A stretch of DNA of 64,000 bases, taken from Tessaracoccus lapidicaptus. Its GTDB lineage: Bacteria; Actinomycetota; Actinomycetes; Propionibacteriales; Propionibacteriaceae. The notes below the pieces were generated by a model. The model saw nothing but the letters and a program-made list of their open reading frames with translations, did not search any database and was not told the origin of the DNA. Position numbers and translations under genes: made by a program. Shown here piece after piece: positions 26,030-34,654 of the stretch. The DNA lies in contig NZ_MBQD01000002.1 of assembly GCF_001693815.1 (NCBI RefSeq), positions 1-64,000 on the forward strand, given 5' to 3'. How positions within the stretch are numbered: position 1 is the stretch's first letter; every line of letters begins with the position of its first letter.

Positions 26030-29000
26030 ATGGTTGTGTCGTTGCACAAGCTCACCGCGGGGTCCGGGTACGACTACCTGACCCGGCAGGTTGCTGCGCA
26101 CGACACGACGGAAAAGGGCCATGCGACGCTGGCCTCCTACTACTCGGAACGCGGCGAGGCGCCCGGGTCGTGGCGGGGCCGTGGGCTCGCGGGTCTCGGC
26201 GACCTTTCCGTCGGTGACGTCGTCACAGCGGAGCAGATGAGTGCCCTGTTCGGCGCCGGCTTCCACCCGAACATGCAGGCCCGCCTGTCCGCATTGCCGA
26301 GCGACGCGACAAAGGCGATGGTCACCGAGGCTGCCCGCCTCGGCCAGCCCTTCCCTGTGCACGGGGCGGTCAACGAGTTCCGCCTGGAGGTGGAGAAGCG
26401 CACCGCAGCATGGCGCGTCTCGGAGGGGGTGCCGACAACGGCGACGGTGCCCACCGACGTCCGAGCCGACATCGTGAATCACGTCGCGAGGGAGACGTTC
26501 GAGGCGCGCATCGGCCGCCTGCCAACGACCCCAGAACTGGGCGCGGAGGTGTCCCGGTTGAGCCGGGAACCGTCGACTGCGTGCGCAGGTTTCGACATGA
26601 CGTTCACTCCGGTGAAGTCGGTCTCGGCACTCTGGGCGATCGCCCCGCGTGACGTTGCCGAGGCGATCGAACGGGCCCACGACGCGGCGGTCGATGACGC
26701 GCTCCGGTTCTTGGAGGATGAGGCGTTGTACTCGCGCGCCGGTCACGCGGGTGTGCGGCAGATCGATGTCCGGGGCCTCATCGCAGCCTCATTCACACAT
26801 CGCGATTCCCGCGCCGGCGATCCGAACCTTCACACCCACGTCGCGATTGCGAACAAGGTGCAGGGCTTGGACGGGAAGTGGCGTTCCATCGACGGCCGCC
26901 TCATCTACCAGGCTCGGGTGGCGGTGAGCGAGACCTACAACACGCAGCTGGAGGCACACCTGCGCGAGGCGCTCGGGCTGGAGTTCGTCGAGCGCGAGCC
27001 CGGCACGCTGGAGCGACGAGCGGTCCGGGAGGTTGTTGGGATTCCCTCCGAGCTGGTGGAACTGTGGTCCTCACGCAGAGCGCTGATCGAGTCTCGTCAG
27101 TCGGAGCTTGCGGCTGAGTTTCAGACGCGCCATGATCGTCCTCCCACGCCGGCGGAAGCGATCCGGCTGGCCCAGCAGGCCACCCTCGAAACCAGGGATG
27201 CGAAGCACCCACCCCGCTCGCATGAGGAGCAACGCAGAACCTGGCGGGCACAGGCAGAAGCAGCGATCGGCGTGGCAGGGATCGGGCGCGCCCTCGCCCA
27301 CTCGCTTGGTCGCGCCACTACGTCGCGCGTCGACATCACGGAGGTCCTGTTGGACCGCGTGGCGGGTGAAGTGGTGGACCGGGTCGCGCGGTCGCGGGCT
27401 TCGTGGCAGGTCTGGCACCTGCGCGGTGAGGCGTCCCGGCGGTCCCGCGAACTCGCCACCACCTCGAATCAGGCTGAACTCCTCACCACGGAACTCCTCG
27501 ACCGAGCACTCGCCATCTCGGTTCCCTTGACCGTCGTCGGGGACGGGATCGAAGAGCCCCCAGAACTGCGCCGAGTCGACGGCTCCTCAATGTACGAGGT
27601 CGCCGGATCTCGCCTCTACACCTCGCCGGCCGTGCTCGACGCGGAACGGCGAATCGTGGCAGCCGGCTCGCTCGCCGCGGGCCGCCAGGCTCCTGATTTC
27701 GCAGTGGAGATCGCCTTGCTGGAGTCGACCGCCAACGGAGTCTCGCTGAACGATGGGCAGGCACGCCTGGTGCGGGCCATGGCCACCAGCGGTGCCCAAC
27801 TGCAGCTGGGGCTGGCCGCCGCGGGCACGGGGAAGACGACCGCGATGCGGGTCCTCACCCGGGCCTGGGAGGAGTCCGGCGGCAGAGTCCTGGGCCTGGC
27901 GCCGTCGGCTGCCGCGGCCGCGGTCCTCGCAGAGGCGACGGGTGACGCCACCACCATCGCCAAACTGCTCTGGGACCTCCACCACGGCGATTCCGATCAG
28001 GTGGATGCGGCGACGCTGATCATCGTGGACGAGGCAGGAATGGCCGACACCCTCTCCCTCGCCGAGCTCCTCGACTTCGCCCTCCCCCGAGGCGCCTGCG
28101 TTCGCCTGATCGGCGACGACCGGCAGCTGTCCGCCATCGGCGCGGGCGGCGTGATGCGCGACCTGCGACGCGTGCACGGCGCCGTCGAGCTCGACGAGGT
28201 GCTGCGCTTCGTCGACAACGGCGAGAAGGCCGCCTCCCTCGCCCTCCGGCAGGGGGACCCCACCGCGCTGGGCTGGTACCTCGACCATGACCGCATCCAT
28301 GCGGGCAGTTCCGAAACGGCGCTGGACGGCGCGCTCCAAGCCTGGAAGGCCGACACCGACCGTGGCCTCGACTCGCTGATGCTGGCCAGCACCCGTCAGG
28401 ACGTCGCCGAACTCAACCGCCGTGCCCGCCAGTTGCTCCTTCCCGAGGACGCCTTGGCCGTTGCGTTGTCCGACGGCAACCTGGCAGGCGTCGGCGATGT
28501 GATCCTCACCAGGCGCAACGATCGACGCCTCCGGACCTCCACCACTGGCTTCGTCATGAACGGCGACCGCTGGATCGTCCAGACCGTCAACCGCGACGGC
28601 GGGCTCCTGGTTCGGCACCGCACCACCGGGCACCGCGCGTGGCTACCCGCGGCCTACGTCGCCGACCACACGGAACTCGGCTACGCCACCACCATCCACA
28701 CCGCCCAAGGCTCAACCGTCGACACCGCCCACACCGTCCTCAGCGGCACGGAGAGCCGCCAACTCCTCTACGTCGCCATGACCCGCGGGCGACAGGCCAA
28801 CCACAGCTACGTCACCACCGTCGGGCAGGGTGACCCACACTCCGCCTTCGTGCCAGAGACGCTGCGGCCGCCCACCGCAGTCGAGATCCTCGAATCCGTA
28901 CTCGCCCGGGACGGCGCCGCCCGCTCCGTCACCAGCGACATCGCGCACGCCCACGATGCGGCCGTGCGGCTCGCGGACGCGGTCAACCGGTACCGGGACG

Positions 29001-29884
29001 CGCTGACCGTCGCCCTCGAGCACCGCCACGCCCCCGAGCTGGAGATCCTCGACCATGGGGCCGACGACGTCGTCCCTGGCCTCACCGATGCCAATGCCTG
29101 GCCAACTCTGCGGCACCGGCTCCTCGCGGCCACCGACGGTACCGCCCCGCTCGATGATCTACGCCGGATCGCAGCCGGCCACCGCTTCGAGGACATCGCA
29201 GACCCTGCAGCTTCCCTGGCCACCCTCATCCCCGAACCCACGGGCGGGCCCCTCCCCTGGCTCCCCCGCATCCCGGCTTCCCTAGCCGACGACGAGCGCT
29301 GGGGTCCCTACCTCACCGCACGCGCCCAGCACGTGACCAGCCTCGCTGCACAGGTCCGCCTCGACGCGCTGCAGGCCCCGACCCCGACCTGGGCACCCAG
29401 CGACACGAACCTTCCACAGCACCTGCTCGGCGATGTGGCCGTGTGGCGAGCCGCCACGGACGTCGACCCCGAGGACCGCCACCCCACCGGAGGACGCGCG
29501 CAGGACGGATCCGCGCGGCACTACCAGAACCAGCTCGACAGGGAACTCCTGACCGCGATACCGAGCCTGGGCGTGGCGCAACTGCGCGCCCTGGGTCAGG
29601 GCCTGGACCACGACCCCGGCGTCATCGGGCTGGCCAGGCACCTCACCCTGCTCGGCGAACGCGGGATCCCAGCTGGGGCCCTCGTCGCCAACGCGCTGGC
29701 AGAAGGACCACTCCCCGCAGAGCGACCCGCCGCGGCCCTCTACTGGCGGATCCTGCAGCGCCAGACGGACGCCGAGCCGTCGGTGGCCTACACCGTCGAG
29801 CCGCACGTCGATCAGCCATCATCCCGGCCACGGCCCGAACACCTACGACGTCCATCACGACACACCGGAGGTCCCCGCCGATGA
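26030..29884 (+). CDS. MobF relaxase-helicase (TrwC/TraA-like)
   Basis: A 1284-residue protein beginning MVVSLHKLTAGSGYDYL, with candidate nicking Tyr14/Tyr16, as in actinobacterial TraA. The three-His metal motif is in HRDSRAGDPNLHTHV (about residues 257-271). A RecD/TraI-type helicase follows: AAAGTGKTT (about 600), IIVDEAGMAD (about 666), GDDRQLSAIG and TIHTAQGSTVDT (about 888). It would nick and unwind one strand of the element for conjugative transfer. GTG 26024 is an alternative start. The stop overlaps an ATG with GGAGG before it, the start of a gene now truncated. No coupling protein or secretion genes are present, so the element is mobilizable rather than self-transmissible. Confidence 0.92.
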   Translation: MVVSLHKLTAGSGYDYLTRQVAAHDTTEKGHATLASYYSERGEAPGSWRGRGLAGLGDLSVGDVVTAEQMSALFGAGFHPNMQARLSALPSDATKAMVTEAARLGQPFPVHGAVNEFRLEVEKRTAAWRVSEGVPTTATVPTDVRADIVNHVARETFEARIGRLPTTPELGAEVSRLSREPSTACAGFDMTFTPVKSVSALWAIAPRDVAEAIERAHDAAVDDALRFLEDEALYSRAGHAGVRQIDVRGLIAASFTHRDSRAGDPNLHTHVAIANKVQGLDGKWRSIDGRLIYQARVAVSETYNTQLEAHLREALGLEFVEREPGTLERRAVREVVGIPSELVELWSSRRALIESRQSELAAEFQTRHDRPPTPAEAIRLAQQATLETRDAKHPPRSHEEQRRTWRAQAEAAIGVAGIGRALAHSLGRATTSRVDITEVLLDRVAGEVVDRVARSRASWQVWHLRGEASRRSRELATTSNQAELLTTELLDRALAISVPLTVVGDGIEEPPELRRVDGSSMYEVAGSRLYTSPAVLDAERRIVAAGSLAAGRQAPDFAVEIALLESTANGVSLNDGQARLVRAMATSGAQLQLGLAAAGTGKTTAMRVLTRAWEESGGRVLGLAPSAAAAAVLAEATGDATTIAKLLWDLHHGDSDQVDAATLIIVDEAGMADTLSLAELLDFALPRGACVRLIGDDRQLSAIGAGGVMRDLRRVHGAVELDEVLRFVDNGEKAASLALRQGDPTALGWYLDHDRIHAGSSETALDGALQAWKADTDRGLDSLMLASTRQDVAELNRRARQLLLPEDALAVALSDGNLAGVGDVILTRRNDRRLRTSTTGFVMNGDRWIVQTVNRDGGLLVRHRTTGHRAWLPAAYVADHTELGYATTIHTAQGSTVDTAHTVLSGTESRQLLYVAMTRGRQANHSYVTTVGQGDPHSAFVPETLRPPTAVEILESVLARDGAARSVTSDIAHAHDAAVRLADAVNRYRDALTVALEHRHAPELEILDHGADDVVPGLTDANAWPTLRHRLLAATDGTAPLDDLRRIAAGHRFEDIADPAASLATLIPEPTGGPLPWLPRIPASLADDERWGPYLTARAQHVTSLAAQVRLDALQAPTPTWAPSDTNLPQHLLGDVAVWRAATDVDPEDRHPTGGRAQDGSARHYQNQLDRELLTAIPSLGVAQLRALGQGLDHDPGVIGLARHLTLLGERGIPAGALVANALAEGPLPAERPAAALYWRILQRQTDAEPSVAYTVEPHVDQPSSRPRPEHLRRPSRHTGGPRR

Positions 29885-29920
29885 CCACGTCCCGCCGATT
29901 TGAGGGGAGCAAGCCACGGC
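29881..29920 (+). pseudogene. Remnant start of a gene once coupled to the relaxase
   Basis: ATG 29881 overlaps the relaxase stop as ATGA and is preceded nine bases upstream by GGAGG. It encodes MTTSRRFEGSKPR, after which the frame only mirrors the convergent nucleotidyltransferase gene. The original downstream gene, probably a mobilization accessory gene, seems to have been cut when the HTH/NTase module arrived at about 29920. Confidence 0.45.
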
Positions 29921-29925
29921 GCGCG

Positions 29926-30669
29926 CTACGGCTTCATGCGCTCACTTCGCATAACGCGCTCCATCGCCATCCGCAGCCGAAGGAGAGCTACTCCGGGACT
30001 CGTCACCCGCGCCACCGCATCGATGACGCGAGCGGCCTGCGCACTCGTCAGGTTCTCCGAGAGGTCCTCCGCCGTCGCGATGCCGGCAAGGAAGGCGATG
30101 TCTGAGAGGTGGCGCGCAGGATCCCGATCAGAGACGTTCAGCAACGCCGAGGCCTTCGCCACAACCGCACCGAGCAGCGACGGGACAGGCACGGTGAAAT
30201 GATGATCAGCCACCGCCAAGGTCCACAGTCGGCTCAGGTCCGTAGCCCACTGGACTCCGTGCGACTGAACACCGGGACGCCCGTTGGCCGATGGCTGGCC
30301 ACGCGCCCCGAGGCCCGCCGGCAACAGCAGGTCAACCCGAACCTCGCCTCCACCGTCGAGTTTCTTGTACCAACGATGCTCGACACCGCTGGGGTGGAGA
30401 ACCGGCCGAAGCCCCAGCTCCTGGACCGCGCCCGAGATGGACGGAAACGCCGACGGGTTGGCCCGGGCGGCAATCCCGGCGTCAAGATCGGTTGTCGCTC
30501 GGGTCGGAACAGCCCCTGCGCGCCACCCATGGAACTGCACCATCTGGCCACCGACAATCGTCCATCCGCCCGGAACGCGCTGGTAGAGCCGTCCGGCCAG
30601 CAGCCAGGCCTCACGCTGAGCCGACGGCACCCACTCCGGCATCCTCACCGGTGGCCGCAGAGGAGTCAC
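29926..30669 (-). CDS. Nucleotidyltransferase toxin-like protein (right copy, intact)
   Basis: A 247-residue protein starting at GTG 30669, which overlaps the HTH stop (GTGA) and has GAGG six bases upstream. The core has IVGGQMVQFHGW (Gly40-Gly41), TTDLDAGI with D61 and D63, and EVRVDLLLP with a likely third Asp, which is the G-G...D-x-D pattern of Pol beta-type nucleotidyltransferases. The helical C-terminus resembles AbiEii/MenT-like toxins, which transfer nucleotides to tRNA or another target. The gene is complete, unlike the left copy. Its arrangement behind a DNA-binding partner suggests a toxin-antitoxin or phage-defence module that would also stabilise the element. Confidence 0.7.
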   Translation of the reverse strand: MTPLRPPVRMPEWVPSAQREAWLLAGRLYQRVPGGWTIVGGQMVQFHGWRAGAVPTRATTDLDAGIAARANPSAFPSISGAVQELGLRPVLHPSGVEHRWYKKLDGGGEVRVDLLLPAGLGARGQPSANGRPGVQSHGVQWATDLSRLWTLAVADHHFTVPVPSLLGAVVAKASALLNVSDRDPARHLSDIAFLAGIATAEDLSENLTSAQAARVIDAVARVTSPGVALLRLRMAMERVMRSERMKP

Positions 30670-31340
30670 CGTCGCCTCACTTCGGACAGGCATTCAGCAA
30701 CGGCCCGGTCATTCCTGCCCCCACCCGCATCGGCAACATCGACCAGACACGCCGCCAGATCCACCCTGACCACCGGCTCGGAACGCAACAGCACGTTTCC
30801 GTCCGGGACCGCCACTAGCAATAGATCCCAGATCACGCCCTCCCGATCGGACTCCGCGACGTGCGGCTCCAGCAGTGCCCCACCCGCCAAACCAAGCGCA
30901 GGATGCGCGGCGCCACCAGGGCTGAGCCGAGAATCCGCGAATAACTCCGCAGCGTCCCCCTGAAATGAGAACCGACCCACATCACAGCGACGCGGCAGCC
31001 ATGCCCGCAATAACGACGCCGGCTCCTCGCTGGCCCGCAACTGCTCCCACCGACGTCGCAGGCGCGAACGCTCCCGATCCTGCAGCCCTTGCCACGACAC
31101 ACCAGCCGGCTCACCGAAACCCTGGCCGATCAGATCCACCATTGCCCGAGCCATCCGTGCCGACATCGGCCTCACGCTCGGCCGACGCGCCACCTCAAAG
31201 CTCGCCAACTCCCCTTCGGCAATGGCCCAACTTCGACCCAGTCGAACCGCATGGAGACGCCCGTCGCCGATCAACTGCACAACACGTTGACGACTCACGC
31301 CGAGCCGTTCCGCTGCTTCAGCCACCGACAGTCCCACCAT
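30666..31340 (-). CDS. HTH antitoxin-like protein of nucleotidyltransferase module (right copy)
   Basis: A 224-residue protein with a clear excisionase/MerR-type helix-turn-helix at the N-terminus (LSVAEAAERLGVSRQRVVQL, then GRLHAVRLGRSWAI), a linker, and a C-terminal domain similar in layout to that of the protein at 10151-10780. It is translationally coupled to the nucleotidyltransferase downstream. Upstream, TGCCA...CTAG and CTAG-TGGCA half sites (31340-31375) overlap the start codon and a possible TTGCCA -35 element, suggesting autorepression and a very short or absent leader. It is proposed as the antitoxin or repressor of the module. Confidence 0.68.
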   Translation of the reverse strand: MVGLSVAEAAERLGVSRQRVVQLIGDGRLHAVRLGRSWAIAEGELASFEVARRPSVRPMSARMARAMVDLIGQGFGEPAGVSWQGLQDRERSRLRRRWEQLRASEEPASLLRAWLPRRCDVGRFSFQGDAAELFADSRLSPGGAAHPALGLAGGALLEPHVAESDREGVIWDLLLVAVPDGNVLLRSEPVVRVDLAACLVDVADAGGGRNDRAVAECLSEVRRR

Positions 31341-31436
31341 GCCACAAGCCTAGACGTACCAAAAGACTAGTGGCAAGATACGACTCGCACTTCGAGCTTA
31401 CGGTCTGTGCCCACGAAGCCGACACCCGCAATGCGG

Positions 31437-31667
31437 TCACCCGGCCATCGTCTTGAGACCGCCGGCGCTCGCGACCACGAGTTCGTCCAGCTCGTCCAAA
31501 TCGACCATCACCCGGCGTCCAACTCGGTACCGGATCAGGGAACCGTCGCTGAAGCGCCGGGTCAGGGTCTTGGGGTGGACGCTGATGTACTCAGCCGCCT
31601 CCTTCAGGGAGGCCCAACGCCGGGCCCCGCCCTTCGACGTGCGGGCAGAGCTGTTACGCGTGTTCAT
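31437..31667 (-). CDS. Excisionase (HTH, MerR/Xis type)
   Basis: A 76-residue protein with SLKEAAEYISVHPKTLTRRF and a following wing LIRYRVGRRVMVDLDEL, the standard small excisionase fold. GAGAGG precedes the ATG. It lies between the HTH/NTase module and the integrase and should direct the integrase towards excision by bending DNA at the attachment site. Confidence 0.88.
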   Translation of the reverse strand: MNTRNSSARTSKGGARRWASLKEAAEYISVHPKTLTRRFSDGSLIRYRVGRRVMVDLDELDELVVASAGGLKTMAG

Positions 31668-31737
31668 CGAGGATCCTCTCGCTCATACCCCTATGAACCC
31701 CAGTCAGGCACGGCCAACGCGAGGACAGGGGCCAGCC

Positions 31738-32946
31738 TCAGGCCACAACCACTGTGAGGCCCTTGAGGGCTTCGTCCTGCTTGGGACCAACGCTCTCGAC
31801 TCGGCGGGGGAAGACACGGCTGTAGACCTCCAGCGCCATGCGGGAATCGCTCCACCCCAGCAAGAGCATGACTTCCGCGATCGTGTATCCCTCGCTGAAG
31901 AGCCACGCGGCGTACGAAGCACGAAGGTCGTGCAGCGTGATGTGATCCTCCTTCGGTACCGGGAGCCCCTTCCTCCATAATCGGCGCCGCTCCGCCTCTG
32001 GGGTCCGCAACCCCATATTGGCCAGCGCCCTGTTGTGCCGCCGGTCGGCCTCGGCCGGCCCCATCGGCTTGCCATCCGCGACGGTGAACACGAGCTGCTC
32101 CGGCGACCTCGGATGCAACGTGAGGTGATCCCGCAAGATCGTCACCAACGTCGTCGACATCGGCAGCGAGCGGATGCCGGCCGACGTCTTGGGAACCTTC
32201 ACACCCACGCGGTAGGCATCGCCGTCCTTGCCATGCTCGATCGCCTGGCGCACCAGGATCCGCCGCCCCTCGAGGTCGAGGTCCATCCGACGCAGACCGC
32301 GGACCTCACCGGATCTCAACCCGCCCAGGGCCACCGTGGCCAACAACGCCACGTGCTGAGGTTCGGCGGCTTGCAGGTAGCGTCGTACGTCGTCCAGGTC
32401 GAACACGTGACGCTGCTCCATCGCCTTCGTCTGTCGCGGGATGCTCACGCCGGCGGCGGGGTTCTTGTCGATCCATCCCCAATGCGCCGCCTTAGCCAGC
32501 AACTCACTGAACAAGGCCAACGACGACCGGTCGCGGCGGCGCTCAGCGGCCAGCGGGCCCTGGCGCCATTGCCACACGTCGTCGTGGGTGATGGTTTTCA
32601 CGTCACGCTCGGCCCCCCAGTGGGGAACGATCCGCAGACGCCAGTCTTGCTCATACGCGGTGAGAGTGGAGAGAGCCAATGGCCGCGGACGCTGGGCCAG
32701 GAACCGGTCATACGTCTCTTGAAGGGTTCGCCGTTGGGGACGGCGAACCGCCTCCTCCTCAGGGGAGAGCCACTCGCCTCGTTCAATGGCCCTCTGCTGG
32801 AGTCGCAGCCAATGCTCGGCGTCGGCCTTGTGCGTGAAAGTCACCGGGGCAGCGACCCTGCGCGTGGAATCGTGGGGGTGGACGAAGCTTGCCCGATAGC
32901 GCCCGCTGGGCAGCCGTTTGGTTGATCCGAACCGTCTCATGACCAT
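31738..32946 (-). CDS. Tyrosine recombinase integrase
   Basis: A 402-residue integrase with an N-terminal arm-binding domain, a SAM-like core-binding domain (TLQETYDRFLAQ onward) and a catalytic domain with Arg211 (GGLRSGEVR), Lys253, His339 and Arg342 (LHDLRASYA), Trp365 (LLGWSDSRM, where many relatives have His) and nucleophile Tyr375 (LEVYSRVF). It ends its reading about 140 bases from the tRNA-Ala 3' end, the normal place for a tRNA-targeting integrase. It should integrate and excise the 23-kb element at the 27-bp core. The start could be ATG 32946 or 32940. Confidence 0.95.
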   Translation of the reverse strand: MVMRRFGSTKRLPSGRYRASFVHPHDSTRRVAAPVTFTHKADAEHWLRLQQRAIERGEWLSPEEEAVRRPQRRTLQETYDRFLAQRPRPLALSTLTAYEQDWRLRIVPHWGAERDVKTITHDDVWQWRQGPLAAERRRDRSSLALFSELLAKAAHWGWIDKNPAAGVSIPRQTKAMEQRHVFDLDDVRRYLQAAEPQHVALLATVALGGLRSGEVRGLRRMDLDLEGRRILVRQAIEHGKDGDAYRVGVKVPKTSAGIRSLPMSTTLVTILRDHLTLHPRSPEQLVFTVADGKPMGPAEADRRHNRALANMGLRTPEAERRRLWRKGLPVPKEDHITLHDLRASYAAWLFSEGYTIAEVMLLLGWSDSRMALEVYSRVFPRRVESVGPKQDEALKGLTVVVA

Positions 32947-33047
32947 AGGAACCCCGCCTCAGTCGGTCTACGGCGTTCCACGAACGTTCCACGAGTGTGC
33001 TCCATAGTGTCCCCCTGAGGGCACCGGAGTCCAGGGTCAAACATGCA

Positions 33048-33081
33048 AACTCCCTAGTCAAGGGCGTTTGACTAGGGAGTT
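33048..33081 (-). terminator. Hairpin terminator after tRNA-Ala
   Basis: Perfect 14-bp arms (33048-33061 and 33068-33081) with a 6-base loop lie seven bases beyond the tRNA 3' end. A degenerate copy lies beside attL (about 9913-9947), so the hairpin belongs to the region duplicated at both element ends. Confidence 0.75.
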
Positions 33082-33085
33082 CAGC

Positions 33086-33112
33086 CGTGGAGCATAGGGG
33101 ACTCGAACCCCT
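33086..33112. repeat. Right attachment site (attR) within tRNA-Ala
   Basis: The 27-bp core is identical to 9951-9977. Because it restores the tRNA 3' half, integration leaves the tRNA functional. Similarity beyond the core continues to 33039. Confidence 0.85.
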
Positions 33113-33160
33113 AACTTCCACCTTGCAAAGGTGGCACTCTACCAATTGAGTTAATGCCCC
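33088..33160 (-). tRNA. tRNA-Ala (anticodon TGC)
   Basis: Read on the minus strand, 73 bases fold as a complete tRNA: acceptor GGGGCAT pairs with ATGCTCC (one G-U), the anticodon stem-loop has TTTGCAA with anticodon TGC, and the T-loop is TTCGAGT. The discriminator base is A and CCA is not encoded. It is the integration target of the element to its left. Confidence 0.96.
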
Positions 33161-33269
33161 GAATCGACGGCAAGTATAGGGCAGCGCCGCCGGGCGACAC
33201 ACCTCAGCGGATCCGGGACTCCGCGACACCTCCAGCCGCCTGTCGGCCCCGTGTCCTAGGGTCGGCGTC

Positions 33270-34586
33270 GTGAGCATGTCCGAACGCCTGTACTCCGCGG
33301 TGATGCGCCGCGACCTGGAAGCCGAGCAGGCCCTCCCGGGGGACGCCGGCCGCCACGTCGCTGGCAATGGGATGCGCCTGGTGCTCTCCAGCGCGCTGCA
33401 GTCGTCGGGCGACCAGATCGTCAAGCCGTCGACCGTCCTGCCGTGGCTGCTGCACGCACTGGGCGCACCGGCGGCTTTGATCGGCCTCCTCGTGCCCATC
33501 CGCGAGTCCGGCTCCATGCTGCCGCAGGCGTTCCTCACCCCGCTCGTCGTGCGGGTCCGGCGCCGGACGTGGGTGCTGGTGCTGGGTTCGGTGGTTCAGG
33601 CGGTCTCGGTGGCGGCGATGGCGCTGGTGGCCGCCGTCGGCTCCGGGACGACGGCGGGCGTCGCGATCGTCGGGGCCCTGGCCGTGTTCTCGCTCGGCCG
33701 TTGCCTGACGTCGATCGCGTCGAAGGACGTCCAGGGCCGCACGGTGCCCAAGGGCGAGCGGGGCCAGATCAACGGGCTGGGCACCATGGCCGCGGGCATC
33801 GTCGCGATCACGCTCGGTCTCGCGCTGCGGATCTTCGCGGGCGAGAACCTCTCGGCGACCCAGCTGGCATGGCTCCTCGCCCTCGGAGCCGCGTTCTGGG
33901 TGGCGACGGCGGCCGTCCAGGCCGGCATCCGCGAGCCCGTCGAGGACGGGCCCACCACCGGCGACGACACCGACTCCCCCGTCGGCGTCCTGCGACTCCT
34001 CCGCGACGACCGTGAGTTCCGCAGCTTCGTCACCACCCGCAGCTTCCTGCTGGTCTCCGCGCTCAGCCCGCCGTTCGTCGTCACGCTCGCCGCGACGGCC
34101 GGCTCCAGCACGCTGGCAGGCCTGGGCGGGTTCGTCATCGCCTCCGGTGTAGCGTCCCTCATCGGCGGCCGGATCTTCGGGCGCGCCGCTGACCGGTCGA
34201 GCCGCGTCCTCATGGCCGCGACGGGGGCCGTCGCGTCGCTCGTGGTGCTCGTGCTGGTGGCCCTGGTCTCGGTCCCGGGCTTCGACGGGGCCTCCACCTG
34301 GGGCACGGTCGTCCTGGTGACGGGCTACTTCCTCCTCACCCTGCTGCACACGGGCGTGCGGGTGGGGCGCAAGACCTACGTCGTTGACATGGCCGAGGGG
34401 GACCTGCGGACGGCGTACGTCGCGGTGTCGAACACCGCGATGGGCGTCATCCTGCTCATCGTGGGCGGCATCAGCTCCGTGCTCGCGCTGGCGGGTGTGA
34501 CGTGGGCGCTGCTGTTCCTCGCCGGGCTCGGGCTCCTCGGTGCGGTGTGGGGGTGGCGGCTGCCCGAGGTGTCGCGGGGCCGCTGA
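33270..34586 (+). CDS. MFS transporter
   Basis: A 438-residue integral membrane protein with about twelve hydrophobic segments, a long cytoplasmic loop near the middle (about 225-250) and MFS-like features such as SIASKDVQGRTVPKGERG after the fourth helix and GRIFGRAADRSSR in the second half. The substrate cannot be assigned; the N-terminal 35 residues before the first helix are longer than usual. GTG 33270 or ATG 33276 may start it. It is the first chromosomal gene beyond the tRNA and convergent with glpD. Confidence 0.8.
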   Translation: MSMSERLYSAVMRRDLEAEQALPGDAGRHVAGNGMRLVLSSALQSSGDQIVKPSTVLPWLLHALGAPAALIGLLVPIRESGSMLPQAFLTPLVVRVRRRTWVLVLGSVVQAVSVAAMALVAAVGSGTTAGVAIVGALAVFSLGRCLTSIASKDVQGRTVPKGERGQINGLGTMAAGIVAITLGLALRIFAGENLSATQLAWLLALGAAFWVATAAVQAGIREPVEDGPTTGDDTDSPVGVLRLLRDDREFRSFVTTRSFLLVSALSPPFVVTLAATAGSSTLAGLGGFVIASGVASLIGGRIFGRAADRSSRVLMAATGAVASLVVLVLVALVSVPGFDGASTWGTVVLVTGYFLLTLLHTGVRVGRKTYVVDMAEGDLRTAYVAVSNTAMGVILLIVGGISSVLALAGVTWALLFLAGLGLLGAVWGWRLPEVSRGR

Positions 34587-34602
34587 GGCTCGCGGTCCGA
34601 GG

Positions 34603-34646
34603 GGCGCCGGCCGCCGCGCTGGGAACGGTGCGGGGCGGCCGGCGCC
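34603..34646. terminator. Bidirectional terminator between MFS gene and glpD
   Basis: Perfect 13-bp GC-rich arms (34603-34615 and 34634-34646) with an 18-base loop lie between two convergent genes. No T-run follows, as is common in high-GC actinobacteria. Confidence 0.7.
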
Positions 34647-34654
34647 GGTCAGGG

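Larger units (their letters stand above)
9951..33112. mobile_element. Integrative mobilizable element in tRNA-Ala carrying a pilus locus
   Basis: The limits are the 27-bp direct repeats. Next to the intact tRNA lie a tyrosine integrase and an excisionase, and a MobF relaxase with helicase is in the middle, but no type IV secretion genes are seen, so transfer would need a helper. Cargo comprises two sortases, two LPxTG surface proteins, a two-component system and two helix-turn-helix/nucleotidyltransferase modules at the two ends. The helicase relic, the nonsense mutation and the cut gene after the relaxase show that parts are decaying. Confidence 0.8.
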
